This document shows positions 1-12,135 of a stretch of 64,000 nucleotides of DNA, one piece after another. Each line of letters opens with the position of its first letter. The stretch's first letter is position 1. Under the pieces are notes generated by a model. The model searched no databases and was not told the DNA's origin. It was given only the letters and a program-made list of their open reading frames with translations. The stretch is from Ligula intestinalis. Its lineage: Eukaryota > Platyhelminthes > Cestoda > Diphyllobothriidea > Diphyllobothriidae. The position numbers and the translations under genes were made by a program. The stretch lies in assembly GCA_036362985.1 (NCBI GenBank), contig JAYGXS010000003.1, positions 65,529,393 to 65,593,392 on the forward strand, given 5' to 3'.

Positions 1-140
1 CATACTGCCGATTATCCACTTCCTTCTGTACAGAATAAAATGGTTCGACCCCTCTCACCTCCAATGACTTAGTTGCCCCCAAGGAACCAGGCCTGAAGCT
101 CACAGTTGCTAGATTTCAAATTACTTAACTCCCTGCGATA
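1..140 (-). mobile_element. Foldback family arm, cut by the window start
   Basis: Minus strand from 140: tatcgcagggagttaagtaa, then ctagcaactgtgagcttcag, gcctggttccttggggg and the ttctgtacagaagg word. The other arm would lie outside the window. Confidence 0.7.
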
Positions 141-314
141 GCTTCACGTAATCAAAACGTATGTGGTTGTCCGTGGGAATACTTTTATGGAAGCCTTCAC
201 TGGCAAGCCCTTTAATAAACTCGAAGATAGAGGCTTGTGCAACTACCGAATCCCCTTAAACTCGGCCAGTATGTGTGTAGCGGTATAAACAGTGAGTGCA
301 CTCGGATCAGGCCA

Positions 315-395
315 AATCCCCAGGTTGAAGATAAAAGGAAGAAGTCACTAGAAGGAGTGGTTTATTGTTTACAGAACTCCTAATTGCTATCTCAG
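315..395 (+). mobile_element. Foldback family fragment
   Basis: aagtcactagaaggagtggt, then ttattgtttacagaactcc, resembles the inner part of the family arm. Short and diverged. Confidence 0.35.
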
Positions 396-1254
396 ATAGC
401 AGTGGCCACTGGCAGAACCAGGGCTAGTGTTGACAGCGTCCAGCCAGACCTGAGAACGCATAAGACCGTGGTGGCAGCTGCTTGAGTAGGATTGCGGAAC
501 AGGTTCAAGTGTTCTGTTATTGGTGTGTTGCAATTGCCCGAGGGGGTGTCGCCTGCAAGGGCTCCCTGCTGCGTGGCTGCGGCTTGGCATGTTCGAGTGG
601 CATGGAGAAACCGCGATTTTTTGGCACGCGAGTGCATGCGAGGGTGTGTGCGTGCCTGAATAAGCTCAGGTCAACTGTGGGGGAAGTTGCCGGAACGCCG
701 AAGAAAAGGGAACCCTAGCGCAGCTGTTATCGGTTAAACAGAAGCAGTTGCGAGGTCAAGCCTTGGGAGGCGGCGGCGCTAGTGAAAGGAAGCACTGGAA
801 CAGGTGGTTTTGACAACGCATGACTTTGGGGCATCGAGTCTTGGAGAACGAAGGGGGAACAGGCATTTTGGCCGACCGCCACCTATGTAAACCAGAATGC
901 CTGTCAGGAATGGTCACGAAGGTTCCCCAATCAGAAATGTGGGAGGACAACATGGGTTTGAACAGATTTTATTAATAAAAAGAGCATACAAGAGGCTCTG
1001 CAAGTAGCTGTCACAAGTTGTTTCTTAAGGCCAGTTTCAATCCGTGTCTGTCTTTGAGATTATTGGACCTCAGGACGTGTCTGTTGTCGCTTTCAGCAAA
1101 TCAGTGAGTGGCGCAATTTGACTGGCTGATGTAAAGACGCAGGCGGCTACAGCAGTGAATTATCCAAGAACGAAGTGAACAAGAAGACAATGTGACAAAT
1201 GTGAGCGTGGGTATTGCAGAAATTAAATTGAATAAGGTAAACCCTTGTCACTAA

Positions 1255-1560
1255 GGTCTACAGGCCCAATTCCTTCGGAGAAGAGAAGTCATGGAAGATC
1301 GGAGTGAAAGGAGTAGCTTATTCTGTGCGGAGGATATGCACGAAGAAACTGACAGTCAGACACGCGAACGACCGCCGACTAGAGTGACGCGTCTGAAGTG
1401 ACCAGAGTGTAAGGGATTGCCGGAAACCCAACCAATCAGGAAATGGTCCACACAAAAGCGCGTGTGACAAGAAGTCACCACGACTGCACGTTTGGCGGGC
1501 GAATACACGATGAGTCAGCAATCACGGGTTCCCACAGTGGCACTGGCGAGCCACTAAATG
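1255..1560 (+). mobile_element. Foldback family copy
   Basis: Starts near caggcccaattccttcggag, has gaaaggagtagcttattctg, a gacagtcagacacgcgaacg segment, and ends in gatgagtcagcaatcacggg, the same order as at 15.5 and 44.2 kb. Confidence 0.6.
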
Positions 1561-2414
1561 GGAGCGGAATGCCACAGGCTTACTTTCCACGAATTGAATG
1601 TGAATTGCAGAGGCTGGCACTTTTCTGCTACTCAGTTTTACAAACCCTCCATGGTTGAATCAGTAAGTTCAAGCCTGTGATCTATGGGTACACCAACTTC
1701 GAAGCTGTCGGTCCTTCCTGCTTTGATAACCTTCGCACGACAGTTCACTGCCAAAGACTCGCTGCAGAGAACTGTCTTATCTGGAGGGACAACACACGAG
1801 GCAAAGCCGAGGTCGGAAAGGCCAGACAAGACCGGGGAGGGAACGGGTAAAGCAGCCAATGTGTAAGCGGTCCCCAGCGAACGCATCAAGAATTTTGATG
1901 GTGACTTCCCCTGGCATCCAGCCTTCATCTGTGACGGCAGGAAACCGAAGACAGTGCAGCAGCCGCATCCTGGTAACCGTATGGAAACCTGCACTCTACT
2001 GCTACGCTGACTTATTCTCGCTTCGCCAGCCATGTCTCTGTGTACTCTCGCGTGATAACCTCTCCACACTTTCGTTGCCGATCGCTGCGAGAGGCCCATG
2101 ATGTTCTGCCCTTTGAAAACTCACATTCTGAGGTGTACGTTACTTCGAAACAATCTATGCGTGCCGTGCCATTTAATTGGCTAAGGACACATTCTGCACT
2201 CAGGGCCTCACAACAGCGGACACAACGTCACGAACACACCTGGCGTGCGGGCATAGCTGGCAGCTGGCTCGTCACACAGCCTTTGTGCCGTTCATTTTCC
2301 GACAGTAAAGCTCTGTCTCCCGGTAGGGATGCACTTTATAGCCCCCTAAGCAGGAAACGGGAATAGGAGCGCACCGCCCACGTAATAGCACATAATTCCA
2401 AGGATGTAACATAT

Positions 2415-2560
2415 GCCTGTGCCCTGGTCCTAGCACCAAGCTAACCCTTAGCTTTAATCGCAACTCTAAGCACAAGCTAAATCCCAACCCCATAGATAAC
2501 AGTAATCCCACCCGCAACCCTAAGCATAACCCTGACCCAAAAGTTAATCCAAAACCACAT
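2415..2560 (+). repeat. Degenerate CCCTAA-like array
   Basis: Repeated words such as agctaacccttagc, gcaaccctaagcataaccct and aatcccaaccc at six-base-like spacing. It resembles a decayed interstitial telomeric-type repeat; related text occurs near 15125-15265, 48040-48115 and 63040-63100. Confidence 0.4.
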
Positions 2561-3535
2561 TTTCTGGGAACTTGGCGTAAAGTCACCTGCATCACAGACG
2601 GCTTCTGTTCTCATCTCCCATTTCGGGAGCAAGATGCGTCATACCACGGCAGGTGGATTAAATCTGGATGAGGGATTTCGGTGTGCGCGTGTGTGCCCTC
2701 CATGTCCTGTCCTACCCTCCTTAATCTCTGTCCCACATTCCCTCCAACACGAAACGTCATTTTGAGGACGGGCGAACGACTATTGCAAGACTGTCAAGAC
2801 AAATTAACCTCACCCTGCTACCGCAACAACGCCATGGCCTACATTGATATTCAGCAGACGCTCGAGAATAATAGGCGCTCCCTTTTAGAAATAGCACTGC
2901 TTACTTGATGTTAGTGTCAGTCACAAAGTAAGCCTGACAAATCTGGGGATCACTTGTCGATTAGCCGGTTATTTGAAAGACATACAGAGAGTCTTGGAAA
3001 GATCATAATATGTGGATTAGATGCGTCATAAAATAGAATCTACCAGAGAAGCAAAATGCTGCTTCGAATATTTCGAAAACAAGCTATAAAAATAAATCAC
3101 TTGAATTATCAACCGCTGCAGAGGTCGTAACAAAACCCTGGTTGCTCGATGTGTAAAATCAAACGAAGGTTACCGAGACCTGGAGGAAATGACTGATTGG
3201 CAGAACGCTGCATAATTCTGAGTTGCTTTTTTGCGGCGTTACACCCTCTAGCCGGCCTGCCACAGGGGCTTGACAAAGAGCAAGTGACCTTGCCCCTGTG
3301 TGTGACCTTGCAGAGTCCTCTTTATTCTATCCCTCTCCCTCCCCCCAGTATGGGCTTGAGAACCTTCACGGATGCCGCAGCGTGCCAGTTCACGTACGAC
3401 CAAATCTAGCCTTCTAGCTGGTCGACTGTCCATCAGAGGTACCAAGGAGGTCAACTACGCCAGGCTGTCATGGTGAGTAGGGTCACTTGGGCTGGCCACA
3501 CGGAGACATGGGGATGTAGACCGAAGTTTTTGTTT

Positions 3536-4127
3536 CGTGTTTTTGGTAAGAGTAGCTTGTGTAGGCTCACTCCTGTACTCCTAGTCCCAGCATTTTGTCC
3601 TGCAAACACGGTGGTTATTGAGTTTTGGGGAGCAGGGAAATAGGATAGACAGAGAATGAAGTTTTGAGAACTAGGTGTAAAAGAAAAAAATGTAGTCGAA
3701 GTTGCTTCCCGCGGCCGTTGGGAGTAAGTTTTTCCGCATGTAAATTGAAGGTGTGCGCGGCGCAAAGCGCCGCGCAAAATACTAATCTAATTCCAGAACG
3801 GTAAGTTGAACCTCAGTGAAGTTGAAGTAGACGACCTCGTAACCATCATTTCAATTTTTCGGAAAATTCAAGAAACCTGCAATTTAATAATCGCATTTTT
3901 TCGTAATAAGTTAAAGGATAATACAGATTAGGAAAATCTACAGATATCAATCAGCAACATTTCTAAATACAGTAAAATAAAAATGCATTCAGCATTTGTT
4001 AAAGTATATTCCACTGCGTGTCCTAATTCTCCACCCATCAAACCCTATAACCACCGTTTTCGTTGGAAAACATGCAGGGAGCAGGGATTAATGAATGAGC
4101 CTACGTAAGCTACTGTTGCCGTGTTTT
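3536..4127 (+). mobile_element. Non-autonomous TIR element, 8-bp target duplication (hAT-like)
   Basis: cgtgtttt is duplicated at 3536-3543 and 4120-4127. The element 3544-4119 has long imperfect inverted ends: left ...agtagcttgtgtaggctcac then cctagtcccagcattttgtc; the right end read on the minus strand is gcaacagtagcttacgtagg, then ttaatccctgctccctgcat. Its middle holds a GC-rich palindrome (ggcgcaaagcgcc near 3760). No coding capacity. Eight-base duplications suggest hAT; the superfamily is inference. Confidence 0.75.
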
Positions 4128-6467
4128 TTCACCAACGTAGTTTAATTCCGCGAGTCATGGCCATCTTGTAGGCTGTGGGATTAACTGGTAGCCTTTCCAT
4201 TTGCGGGAATAAGCGTTGCTACCTCGACCTGCCAACAGGTGAGCTTCTGAAATATTTTATTTTTCAGATGTCCCTATCAGCGAAATCAAGCGAAATCCTG
4301 TTTGCCTAAATGAAACGCATCTCAAACATTGTAAAAACGGAAGAAAAAATAGTCACATCCAGTGAAACCGCGTTGGAATATTCACTCGAGCTTTAGACTG
4401 TTTTTAGCGGCCATACTTTACGTTGCACGTAATATGGAGGATTTTTTTCTCTGCAAAATTCGCTATAGAAATATTTTCAAACGTAACTCTAATTGTGCTG
4501 GTTTATCCACTCGTCTTTCTTGCATAAACAGCTTTCTGTAAATTTAAAAACGTAAGCTTACTAATTACACCGATTGTTAACGTTTTTTTAATTTCTCACT
4601 TTGCTACATACGACTACTGCTATAAAAGCGTAATGTTAATTTATAAACTGAAATATACCTTTATTTTTCAACAGGGTTGTTCCTTCACTGTTCTAAAATT
4701 TCGGGGGATACAACGTGGTCTGATTTTGCATAAGAGGGATCTTCTTGCAAAATCCATGGGAGTTAATGGGTTTGGGAATCTACTGTAACTGGGACGCATT
4801 ATGTCAGACAGACCCCTAACTCGCCGTCAAATGACAGGCACGAGTTAACCAGATCACGTCCGACTGAGGCCAAATTGCAGGTCTGTGCAGGTGGTAGCAT
4901 CAGCCTTGACTCGGGTCCGGACCAGGTCTTTCACAATCGACACCGCCCCCCCCCGACCTGTGTGCGCACTGAAACAAATCATTCATTTCGCCGATGTCCG
5001 CCCCCTGGTTCTTTGTCTGAACGCGGGGGCGGAAGAGTTGTAAAGCCTCAAGCACGCCTCCACCGGCTAGGCGTCACGTGACCATGGCTTACGCGTGCGC
5101 TGGAGCACGCCCAAATGCAGCCAATCACAGGCGCTCCCCAGACTCCGCAATCACCCAATTAAATTAATGAAGCTGACGTTGACCGGCCGTCCAAATGACT
5201 TATTCACTTGCGTCCAGATTACCCTAGCGGTGAGGCGCGAACGCAAGCCCAAAGCCGGTCTAAGAACCCTGGTCACACCCCCACGCATTCTACTGAGTGT
5301 CGTCAGCCTTCTTCTCTTCCTATGCTAGTGGTGAATAGCATAAGCCGCTCCTACCCTAAGTAGGGCTTATTAGTCATCTCACGTTGTTGTCGAAGTTCAG
5401 TATGGGTGGCTACTTTGGTAAGGTAGAAAGGCGACACAAATTAGCCTAAGCGGCCTACGGGCTTAAATATCATCCTCTCCATAGGACTTTTTGGGAGGCA
5501 GGGTGAAGGAAGGGAATACCCGTAATAGACAGATGTATGCGGGACGCCCTCATTCGATTTAACTGGGCAGTTTCGTGGCTAGGCCCGTGCGGAGCAACTG
5601 TGCCCCTTAAGCGGACCGCGCGGTGGATGCGTTGGACCAGCACCGGAGTCATATTAAGGTACGGCAGACGTTTGTGCGCTGATTAAAAATGCGTAACACG
5701 AGAGGAAGTGGTGGCGCGCCTCAGCAGCGCCCGATCCCACTTTCTGTCTTGTTGTCTATATCTTGACGCCGGCCACAGGTGGGTGAGGGATGGGCGAGTG
5801 CGATAGATACCACGCAAGTCTACTATAACTGAAGACTGATTCATGCGCAAGTCACCGCCCTGTTGTGTTTTATTAGCCTGCACACAGGCTTGTTACAGAG
5901 AAAATCTGCCTTTAGGAAGAACAGGAGAACCAAAGACATGATCCTCGGGGTCTGTCAACTGCGAGGAAAATGCTAAAAAAAGGAGTAGCAGCCTCCATGG
6001 AACTTTTGTTGGCTTGAAACGGTCCTCAGCTTAGTGAACCTGCATGGAATTGTGAAGTTACTGCCAAAATTCGAATGTCTGGGACGACTCATGTAGATGG
6101 CCCAACAACTGCAAGTCGACATGATAACTCAGCTCATGGCCAACGGGTTGATCTCGATAGGATTTTCTAGGCGAAGGGGTTGAAGCAGATTTGTGCGCGC
6201 GCATTCCCAAACCAATCAGTCGCATGTTCTTCACAGTGCTAATGGAGGCCAACCGTATGCAGTGAGCGGAGATCAATAACAGCTGTCACATGGATGGTCA
6301 GATACAGGTAGGAACAAACAACGAAGGCGAGTGTCTACGATCTCTTGCCCGCGGGCAACTGCGCAATGAAAAATAAAGGTTAAAAAATGTTAAGCAGTGG
6401 AGACCTGTTGGCTGCCAGCTACTCAACCCTCAGAATGGCCATTAGTGCGAAGATGACAATGATCATG
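4128..6467. other. No gene recognised
   Basis: AT-rich to about 4860, GC-richer to 6300, with a short C run near 4948. ORFs are under 80 codons. A faint foldback-family trace may exist at 5480-5560. Confidence 0.5.
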
Positions 6468-6670
6468 TATCGCAGGGGGTACAATTAATAGACAAACCCT
6501 ATCAGCTGCGATCTTCAGGCCTGGTTCCTTAAGAGGATGGAGACTGAGGAACGCCAGGTGAAAGGAATAGGTTATTCTATACAGAAGGAAGCGGAGAATA
6601 AAGAGAAGGAAGTTCATTCTTAGGCGAGTGCACTCCGGCCGCTAGGGAGCCGGGTCCGAAGTGGTTATAT
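6468..6670 (+). mobile_element. Foldback family copy
   Basis: Begins tatcgcagggggtacaatta, then gctgcgatcttcaggcctgg, ttccttaagagg and ttctatacagaagg. No inverted partner in range. Confidence 0.65.
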
Positions 6671-7307
6671 TGTGGGCAGTAATTGCGGTGAGTTCCCTTG
6701 TGAATTGATCTTGAAGAAGATTGGCCAGACTGGAGGGAGGCAAGCTAGTGCATGCCTTACCCGCATACAGCGGTTCATTTGATTGCCTGTCCCAGAGTTC
6801 TGCAGCAGTGAACGTTCACGCATGAACATCCCCATGAAGTCTGTCACTACAAGTGCTCCCTTGCCCGACCGGGCTTCGTGTGATGAACGAATCCGAACGG
6901 AGGAAAAATAGTTAAATTTACTGAATGAGGTACGTACCAACGGTAGGATTGAGAAGAGCGTGGGTGACTGTAACTGACATGAGTGAGACAGGTTGAAGGG
7001 GCAGCTGAAAAAAGACGGTTATTGAGATATACATCGACGGAAAATCGGTATGCCGTTTCACAAATAGTTGAGTTTAGAGATACCGTTGGCAGAAGACGTA
7101 GGATCAGATATTGGGAAGGAAATCTGGATGCTGGTGCTCATAGAGGGACTGCTCTGCTGAACTGGGAAGGAACCGTCGCCTGGTCTCGATGGGCTGAGAG
7201 TAGTTGACGATTTGCATATCGCTTCATGATAGGATGTCGGTTATTTAATTATCCATATCTCGGCCGCATAAGATGACAGTAAAAGTTATTAGAATTCGAA
7301 GGAGGTT

Positions 7308-7329
7308 TGATGATGATGATGATGATGAT
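7308..7329 (+). repeat. (TGA)7 microsatellite
   Basis: Seven TGA units in a row. Confidence 0.95.
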
Positions 7330-7383
7330 TAAGCTCAGCCACATCAGAAGTTGCGTCTTCAGATCACCTCGGAAAGTCATCAA

Positions 7384-7560
7384 TATCGCAGGAGGAAAGT
7401 TAATCAGTAAAACCCTAGCAAATGCAGTCATCAGGCCCTGTTCCTTAAGAGAAGAGAGGATGTGGGACACCAGGTAGAAGGAACAGTTTCTTCTGTACAA
7501 AAGGAATTGAGAATAGGTGGGAGAAGGCTAAATCTCGGAAGAGTACAGTCCGGCAATGTG
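7384..7560 (+). mobile_element. Foldback family copy
   Basis: Begins tatcgcaggaggaaagttaa, then aaccctagcaaatgcagtca, caggccctgttccttaagag and ttctgtacaaaagg. Confidence 0.65.
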
Positions 7561-7619
7561 CAGAAAAATATAAACGCATTAGATATCTCCACATAGGTTC
7601 TACAATTTATCAACCTATC

Positions 7620-9290
7620 GAGCGAAGCTGAACTGCTCCTTGCTCACGGAATTGCTAATACTGTTTGGCACTTTGAACTTCACACCCTTCTGCAAAGGCT
7701 GGAATGACACTTAATTTGGCAATACAAACGTAGAATCTACCCCCGTATTGCAAAGTCCTCTCGCATTTCTGATTATCGACGTGCATTTAACGCCGTAACT
7801 GTACAAACTGACTCATATCCATCTGTGGTACTAAGTGGCCCTAGAGTATGAGGTGTCAAAACGTATTACCGGCAAAGACAACAGAGCTGGGATTGGCCAT
7901 GTCTGGCTAAGTTTAACTCGTTAGTCAGTTACATTCCAATTAGGTAGCAAAGCGTTTAGATCACTATCGGCCACTCTTCCAAACGCTTTACTCGTGAGAT
8001 TACAGCTCCATGTTCTAATGAACGCGATGGTTGACAGTAAAAACCACAGGCAAATGGTGTTTACTTAAGTATCCTGCCTATCTTGTAATCAGGCTATTTT
8101 AGTGAACGTCAGTCTTCTGTGATTTCGTCAAATATTTGGATGCAACCGAACTGAAATTTAACATGCACAGTCATTTGTTGAGGCTGTAATGTTACCTGAT
8201 ATTGGTATTGTCTTTCTAGCGGTAAAATATCTCCCTCTATGTCACAGAAGTATTGGCAAATTCAACTATTTCATCAGCATTATTTTCAAACATAGTACTC
8301 GAAAGAATACATAGAATCATGTGCCCTTTAACAATGCGTATACCTGGCGCGATAATTATTGCATTGATCTAAGATTTTAGTTTGCCTGTATGACAGAGAC
8401 GCTTGCAGCAATTAACCAATGAGTTTGATAGATACATTGGCTCTGTTTTCATATATTATTAACAAACTCAAAAAATAAGTTTCAACTCATCAAGAGCTGA
8501 CTTTTCTTTCTCAAATCACCTTACTTGTATTTGGTCAAACATTTTTGCATCTTGAAATTGCTTTCTTGTGAATTGCGAAAACATCCAACTTCAAATAACT
8601 ATCCGTATGAAACCTTGTATTATAACCGCCTTGGTCCGCATATAACCGACAACTACGAAACAGCTACAGCGACCTTTCACGGCGATGTCAGAAAAACTTA
8701 CAATTTTGTTAAAATATGTTCTCCACAAAGTTACATTAAGGATGCTAGAGTGAATTTGTATCAACCTCACAAAGTCGTTAAGCCGTAGTTTTGATAAAGC
8801 AGCCCACAAGCTGGCTTTAACCGGTCATCTTCCGAGTGCTCATCTAGAAGAGGGCGCGCAGTATAAGCTTGCAACTACTACGTAATTCAACTGTTAGTCT
8901 TATTTCGATACTGCACCCTAAATATAGGAGGTGAACTGTAACATATTCCTCCTGGAGTCATTTTGCAAGGGCCTCAAAGCTAGGTTAATTCCTAATAGGT
9001 TCTTGTTATTTCACCTGTAATGTAAATCTTGAAGGAACATTTCGCGGTCGAAGAAAAACACTCTCATGTTCTTTCCACCGATAGTTGATGATTTTTACCA
9101 CCTCCGTAAAGTACATGCGCATGACTTTAAGAAGTCTCTAACTCATTAGCGTGGGAGAGAATTGTTGCTCTTTGCAGGCGAATCAGTTGTCACCTTTCCA
9201 AAGCAACAACTACAGGATACACGTAAATGCTGGCCTACCACCAAGTTCACATCACTGCAGCTTATGATAACAAACATAAAGGAAACTTGA
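7620..9290. other. No gene recognised
   Basis: AT-rich, unique-looking sequence; ORFs under 90 codons without motifs. Confidence 0.5.
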
Positions 9291-9365
9291 TAAGTGAAGC
9301 AAGTCGCATTCCGAGATGACATGATGAAAAGTAAGAAGATCTTCGGAAAATCCAGTTGTACTCGA
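9291..9365 (+). repeat. 75-bp dispersed repeat (partner at 49471-49545)
   Basis: taagtgaagcaagtcgcatt, cgagatgacatgatgaaaag, aagaagatcttcggaaaatc, cagttgtactcg; nearly the same at 49471-49545. Function and family unknown. Confidence 0.6.
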
Positions 9366-9404
9366 AACTGTACATATTTTACACCTAACCCGGCAAGACG
9401 TCAA

Positions 9405-9554
9405 ACTTGTGGCTCAATGGTTAGAACGTTAGACTCTGATCGAAAAGGTCGCGAGTTCAAGCCTCAAGGGGTGTGCCACTTGGAGTTGGATATGACTGGC
9501 TGACGACGGCTGACGAAATGACAATTCCAGTCGCGTTGTCTTTGCCAGCAATAC
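9405..9554 (+). repeat. tRNA-derived SINE
   Basis: Seen: an A-box-like tggctcaatggttagaacg (9410-9428) and a B-box-like ggtcgcgagttcaagcc (9447-9463) at tRNA spacing, followed by a body (gtgtgccacttggagttgga, tatgactggctgacgacgg, tttgccagcaatactatctt) that recurs at 14.7 and 55.6-56.4 kb. It does not fold as a normal tRNA at its 3' side, so it is read as a SINE head rather than a tRNA gene. It would be transcribed by RNA polymerase III; inference. Confidence 0.7.
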
Positions 9555-9705
9555 TATCTTCCACCAACCCATTCCCCACTACCTTTGTACAGAATAAACT
9601 ATTACTTCCACGTGGCATCCAACTTCCTCGCTTGCCATACGGAACCGGGCCTGAAAGTTGCAATGGCAAGGCATTTTCTTATCAACTTAATACCCTGTGA
9701 TATAT
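9555..9705 (-). mobile_element. Foldback family arm
   Basis: Minus strand: tatcacagggtattaagttg, gcaactttcaggcccggttc and a tttattctgtacaaagg word. It abuts the tail of a SINE on its left. Confidence 0.6.
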
Positions 9706-9759
9706 TTACTGCTTTAACTGCGCCCGTTACGGCACTGTCCTCGCCAGAGCTCGAAGCTA

Positions 9760-9902
9760 ATCAACGTGCGGCATTTAGACAAATATTCACATCACAAGTG
9801 TGTGTGTCTATAGGTAGAAAAGAAGAAGGCATATCGATCACCGGAATTATGTTCTTATTTGTCTGAGATTTCGAACTCTTATTGAAGCCCATCGCCAGAG
9901 AT
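9760..9902 (-). mobile_element. PLE pseudo-LTR fragment with decayed hammerhead
   Basis: Minus strand: CTGGCGA (9898-9892), T, stem II GGGCTT/GAGTTC with loop CAATAA (six pairs counting G:T), GAAAT (9872-9868), CTC, AGAC, then AATAAGAACATAATTCCGG and the TGATCGATATGCC end shared with other copies. Box and stem III changes suggest loss of activity. Confidence 0.55.
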
Positions 9903-11454
9903 GAAGGCGTAAACGGAAAAGCGAGCAACAGTTATAGGGATGGGCAGGGGCCAATTAACTACCAGTGATATCACTTTGGAGGTGCCTGGGCAGGGCGATG
10001 TATGCCAGCGCCAGACAGATAAATCGATAGACTGAGATCTTATCCAAGGCGGCCCAGGCTCCAATCAATTCTCAGCCTGTCTGGCTGTCGGTGTGGGTGA
10101 CTATCTTCGCGGCGGCCAAGTTACACTCGTGACCCATCTGGTAGGCGTGGGTAGCCATGCGCGAATCAAGCATACGTCCAGTTTATTCTGTGTAATTTCG
10201 AGGGCAGTTTAGGCATGGTATGTGATACATTACGCCTGACTGCTCAGTGGAATTTAATCGGTCCCTGATTTTCATCAGTCAGCAAGATCTGAGCGATAGA
10301 AATGTTGTGGTAGCACACAGACTCCGCGCTGTTATACTGTTTGGAGTTGTTAGCCAACTGTATTTTTTAGATTGGATGCTGGTAAAGTACATAAACCAAT
10401 GTCTTAATTACACTCCTAAATTCCGTTGCCCAGACTATATTACGATGGTAAGTTAAACGTGTCTTGTACACATCCTTTATAGTTTACCACAAGCCTACAC
10501 ATTAGCACATATAGCTACTTACTACAGCAACGTCCAGCATAATTTTCAATTAATTAACGCATATCGATAACATACCATCCGCCATGTGGTCGCTCGCTTA
10601 TATAAATACCATCGCTGGTTAATCTAGATTTGGATTGGCGATCGGAGAAGGTTCAACGGCTTATATTATAGTTTATTTCTCCCTTCAGTCCAAGAATGTG
10701 TGATATGTTAAGCCGAGTTTACTTGACCTGTGAGACATTAATTATGGGATCAGGATAGCGAGTCCATAATTCGTATTTTGCGATCGAAAACAGTTGAGAC
10801 CGCGTGGCATAGATACACAGCGATCAAACTAGATAACGGGTCGGAGGCTGACATTATCTCATCATTTATAAGTCGGCAATAGCTATTCCCCGTGCCCCAT
10901 CCACCAAAATGCCATTTCCATGCAAAGTATCCCAGATAGATGTAAAAGACGGACTGTGGACCATCAGCTTGTCCGTGGTAAGTCTTCATCTGCTTAGGCT
11001 GAGTACCTAGTAAGTAGGCTGGGGTATGACGGATCGAGTGGGCTTTGAATAATAGGCAGTAGCTGACTCAAAAATGCCCGTGAGCACATTTTATGCTATG
11101 GGTGGAGCCCTTCATTAGTGTGGGACCAGTCTGTATGGCGAGATTACTAACATATCCACCGCTGTAAGTTGACTCAGTCACCGTGGATCTTAATGGTTTG
11201 TAGTGGCTACGCGGCCCGACGCCCTCCTAAGGCGTGACGCCACAGACGAGGTCACTGCGCGCAAAGGACGTCACGCGAAGGCAGTTCTCGGCGTGCCTCT
11301 GGGACCAGGTGCAAACTGACGCTGGCGGACGTGCGCAGCGTGCCTCCCCGTCCTGGCCTCAATCCACAGTAACCTCCTGCAGTTTGGTCTGACTGGCCTG
11401 ACCTCAATCTATCCAATGAGCTACCCGCCTTAGTAGGCTAGTCTAAATTAGTAG
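9903..11454. other. No gene recognised
   Basis: No repeat arms or coding motifs seen. 11210-11450 is GC-rich and shares words such as ggcctgacctcaatc with the interior of the 15.5 kb foldback element. Confidence 0.45.
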
Positions 11455-12135
11455 GTTCACTGCGTCGTGTTAAGGCTATTGTGGTTTAATCCTAACTGCT
11501 GTGATCTTCCAGGCCCGGTTCCTTAGGAGAGTGGAGAAGTCTTGGAAAGGCCAGAGTGTAAGGAACAATATATTGTGTACAGAAGAGTTAGGAGGAAGTT
11601 GCCGCCCGTCCCGCATGGCATTCGACTGTGAGGGCGCGGCGCCGTCGCGACCAGTCCGCTCAGGACGGAATCCCAAGTGTTGCGAGCCACAGCCACCGAC
11701 TTGAGTTCTTGTGTGAGTCGGCCTTTGATTGGTTGCACTGTGCAATATTAAGCCGTTTGTGTCAGTAGAGCGCTCTGTTCACTGAGCGAGAGACGGACTG
11801 GTGACTGCAGAATTCGCGTGACGACTAGGCGATGACGGGTTTCAACGTCCACTACAGGTTGGCCTCAATTCGATTGGCCATCGGTTGTCAAGGCCAACGC
11901 ATAAGGACCTCAGTGCAGCGACCGCCGCCAGACATCACTTCGGACCAAACTGCCCTAGCGGATGAACATGCGGTCTGACAGTCCTATCTCCTCCCAAATA
12001 TTCTCCATTTCTTCTAAGCAGAACAACCTCTTCCTTCCACTCTGTTTTTTCCACAACTTCTATTCTCCTAAGGAGCTGGACCTGGAAAATCGTAGTGACA
12101 TGGTTTAACTCTATTAACATCACTCGATAGGTTCA
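11455..12135. mobile_element. Complete foldback element, TATCGCAGGG family
   Basis: Left arm: gtgttaaggctattgtggtt, gctgtgatcttccaggcccg and gttccttaggagagtggaga. The right arm, on the minus strand from about 12131: ctatcgagtgatgttaatag, gattttccaggtccagctcc and ttaggagaatag. GC-rich centre. Confidence 0.7.

Larger units (their letters stand above)
400..3535. other. Non-coding, repeats listed separately
   Basis: Apart from the foldback copy at 1255-1560 and the CCCTAA-like array, I see nothing identifiable. The longest ORF (1638-2099 minus, 153 codons) has no recognisable motif and no supporting context. Confidence 0.5.

Noticed and set aside
1638..2099. 153-codon minus ORF
   Set aside because: No recognisable motif, overlaps other frames of similar length, and lies in GC-rich sequence where long chance ORFs are expected.
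9405..9480. Possible tRNA gene
   Set aside because: A and B boxes are present but the acceptor stem does not close and the sequence continues into a repeated SINE body.
9497..9521. CTGACGA words in the SINE body, like a hammerhead box
   Set aside because: No GAAA box or stem II in register.
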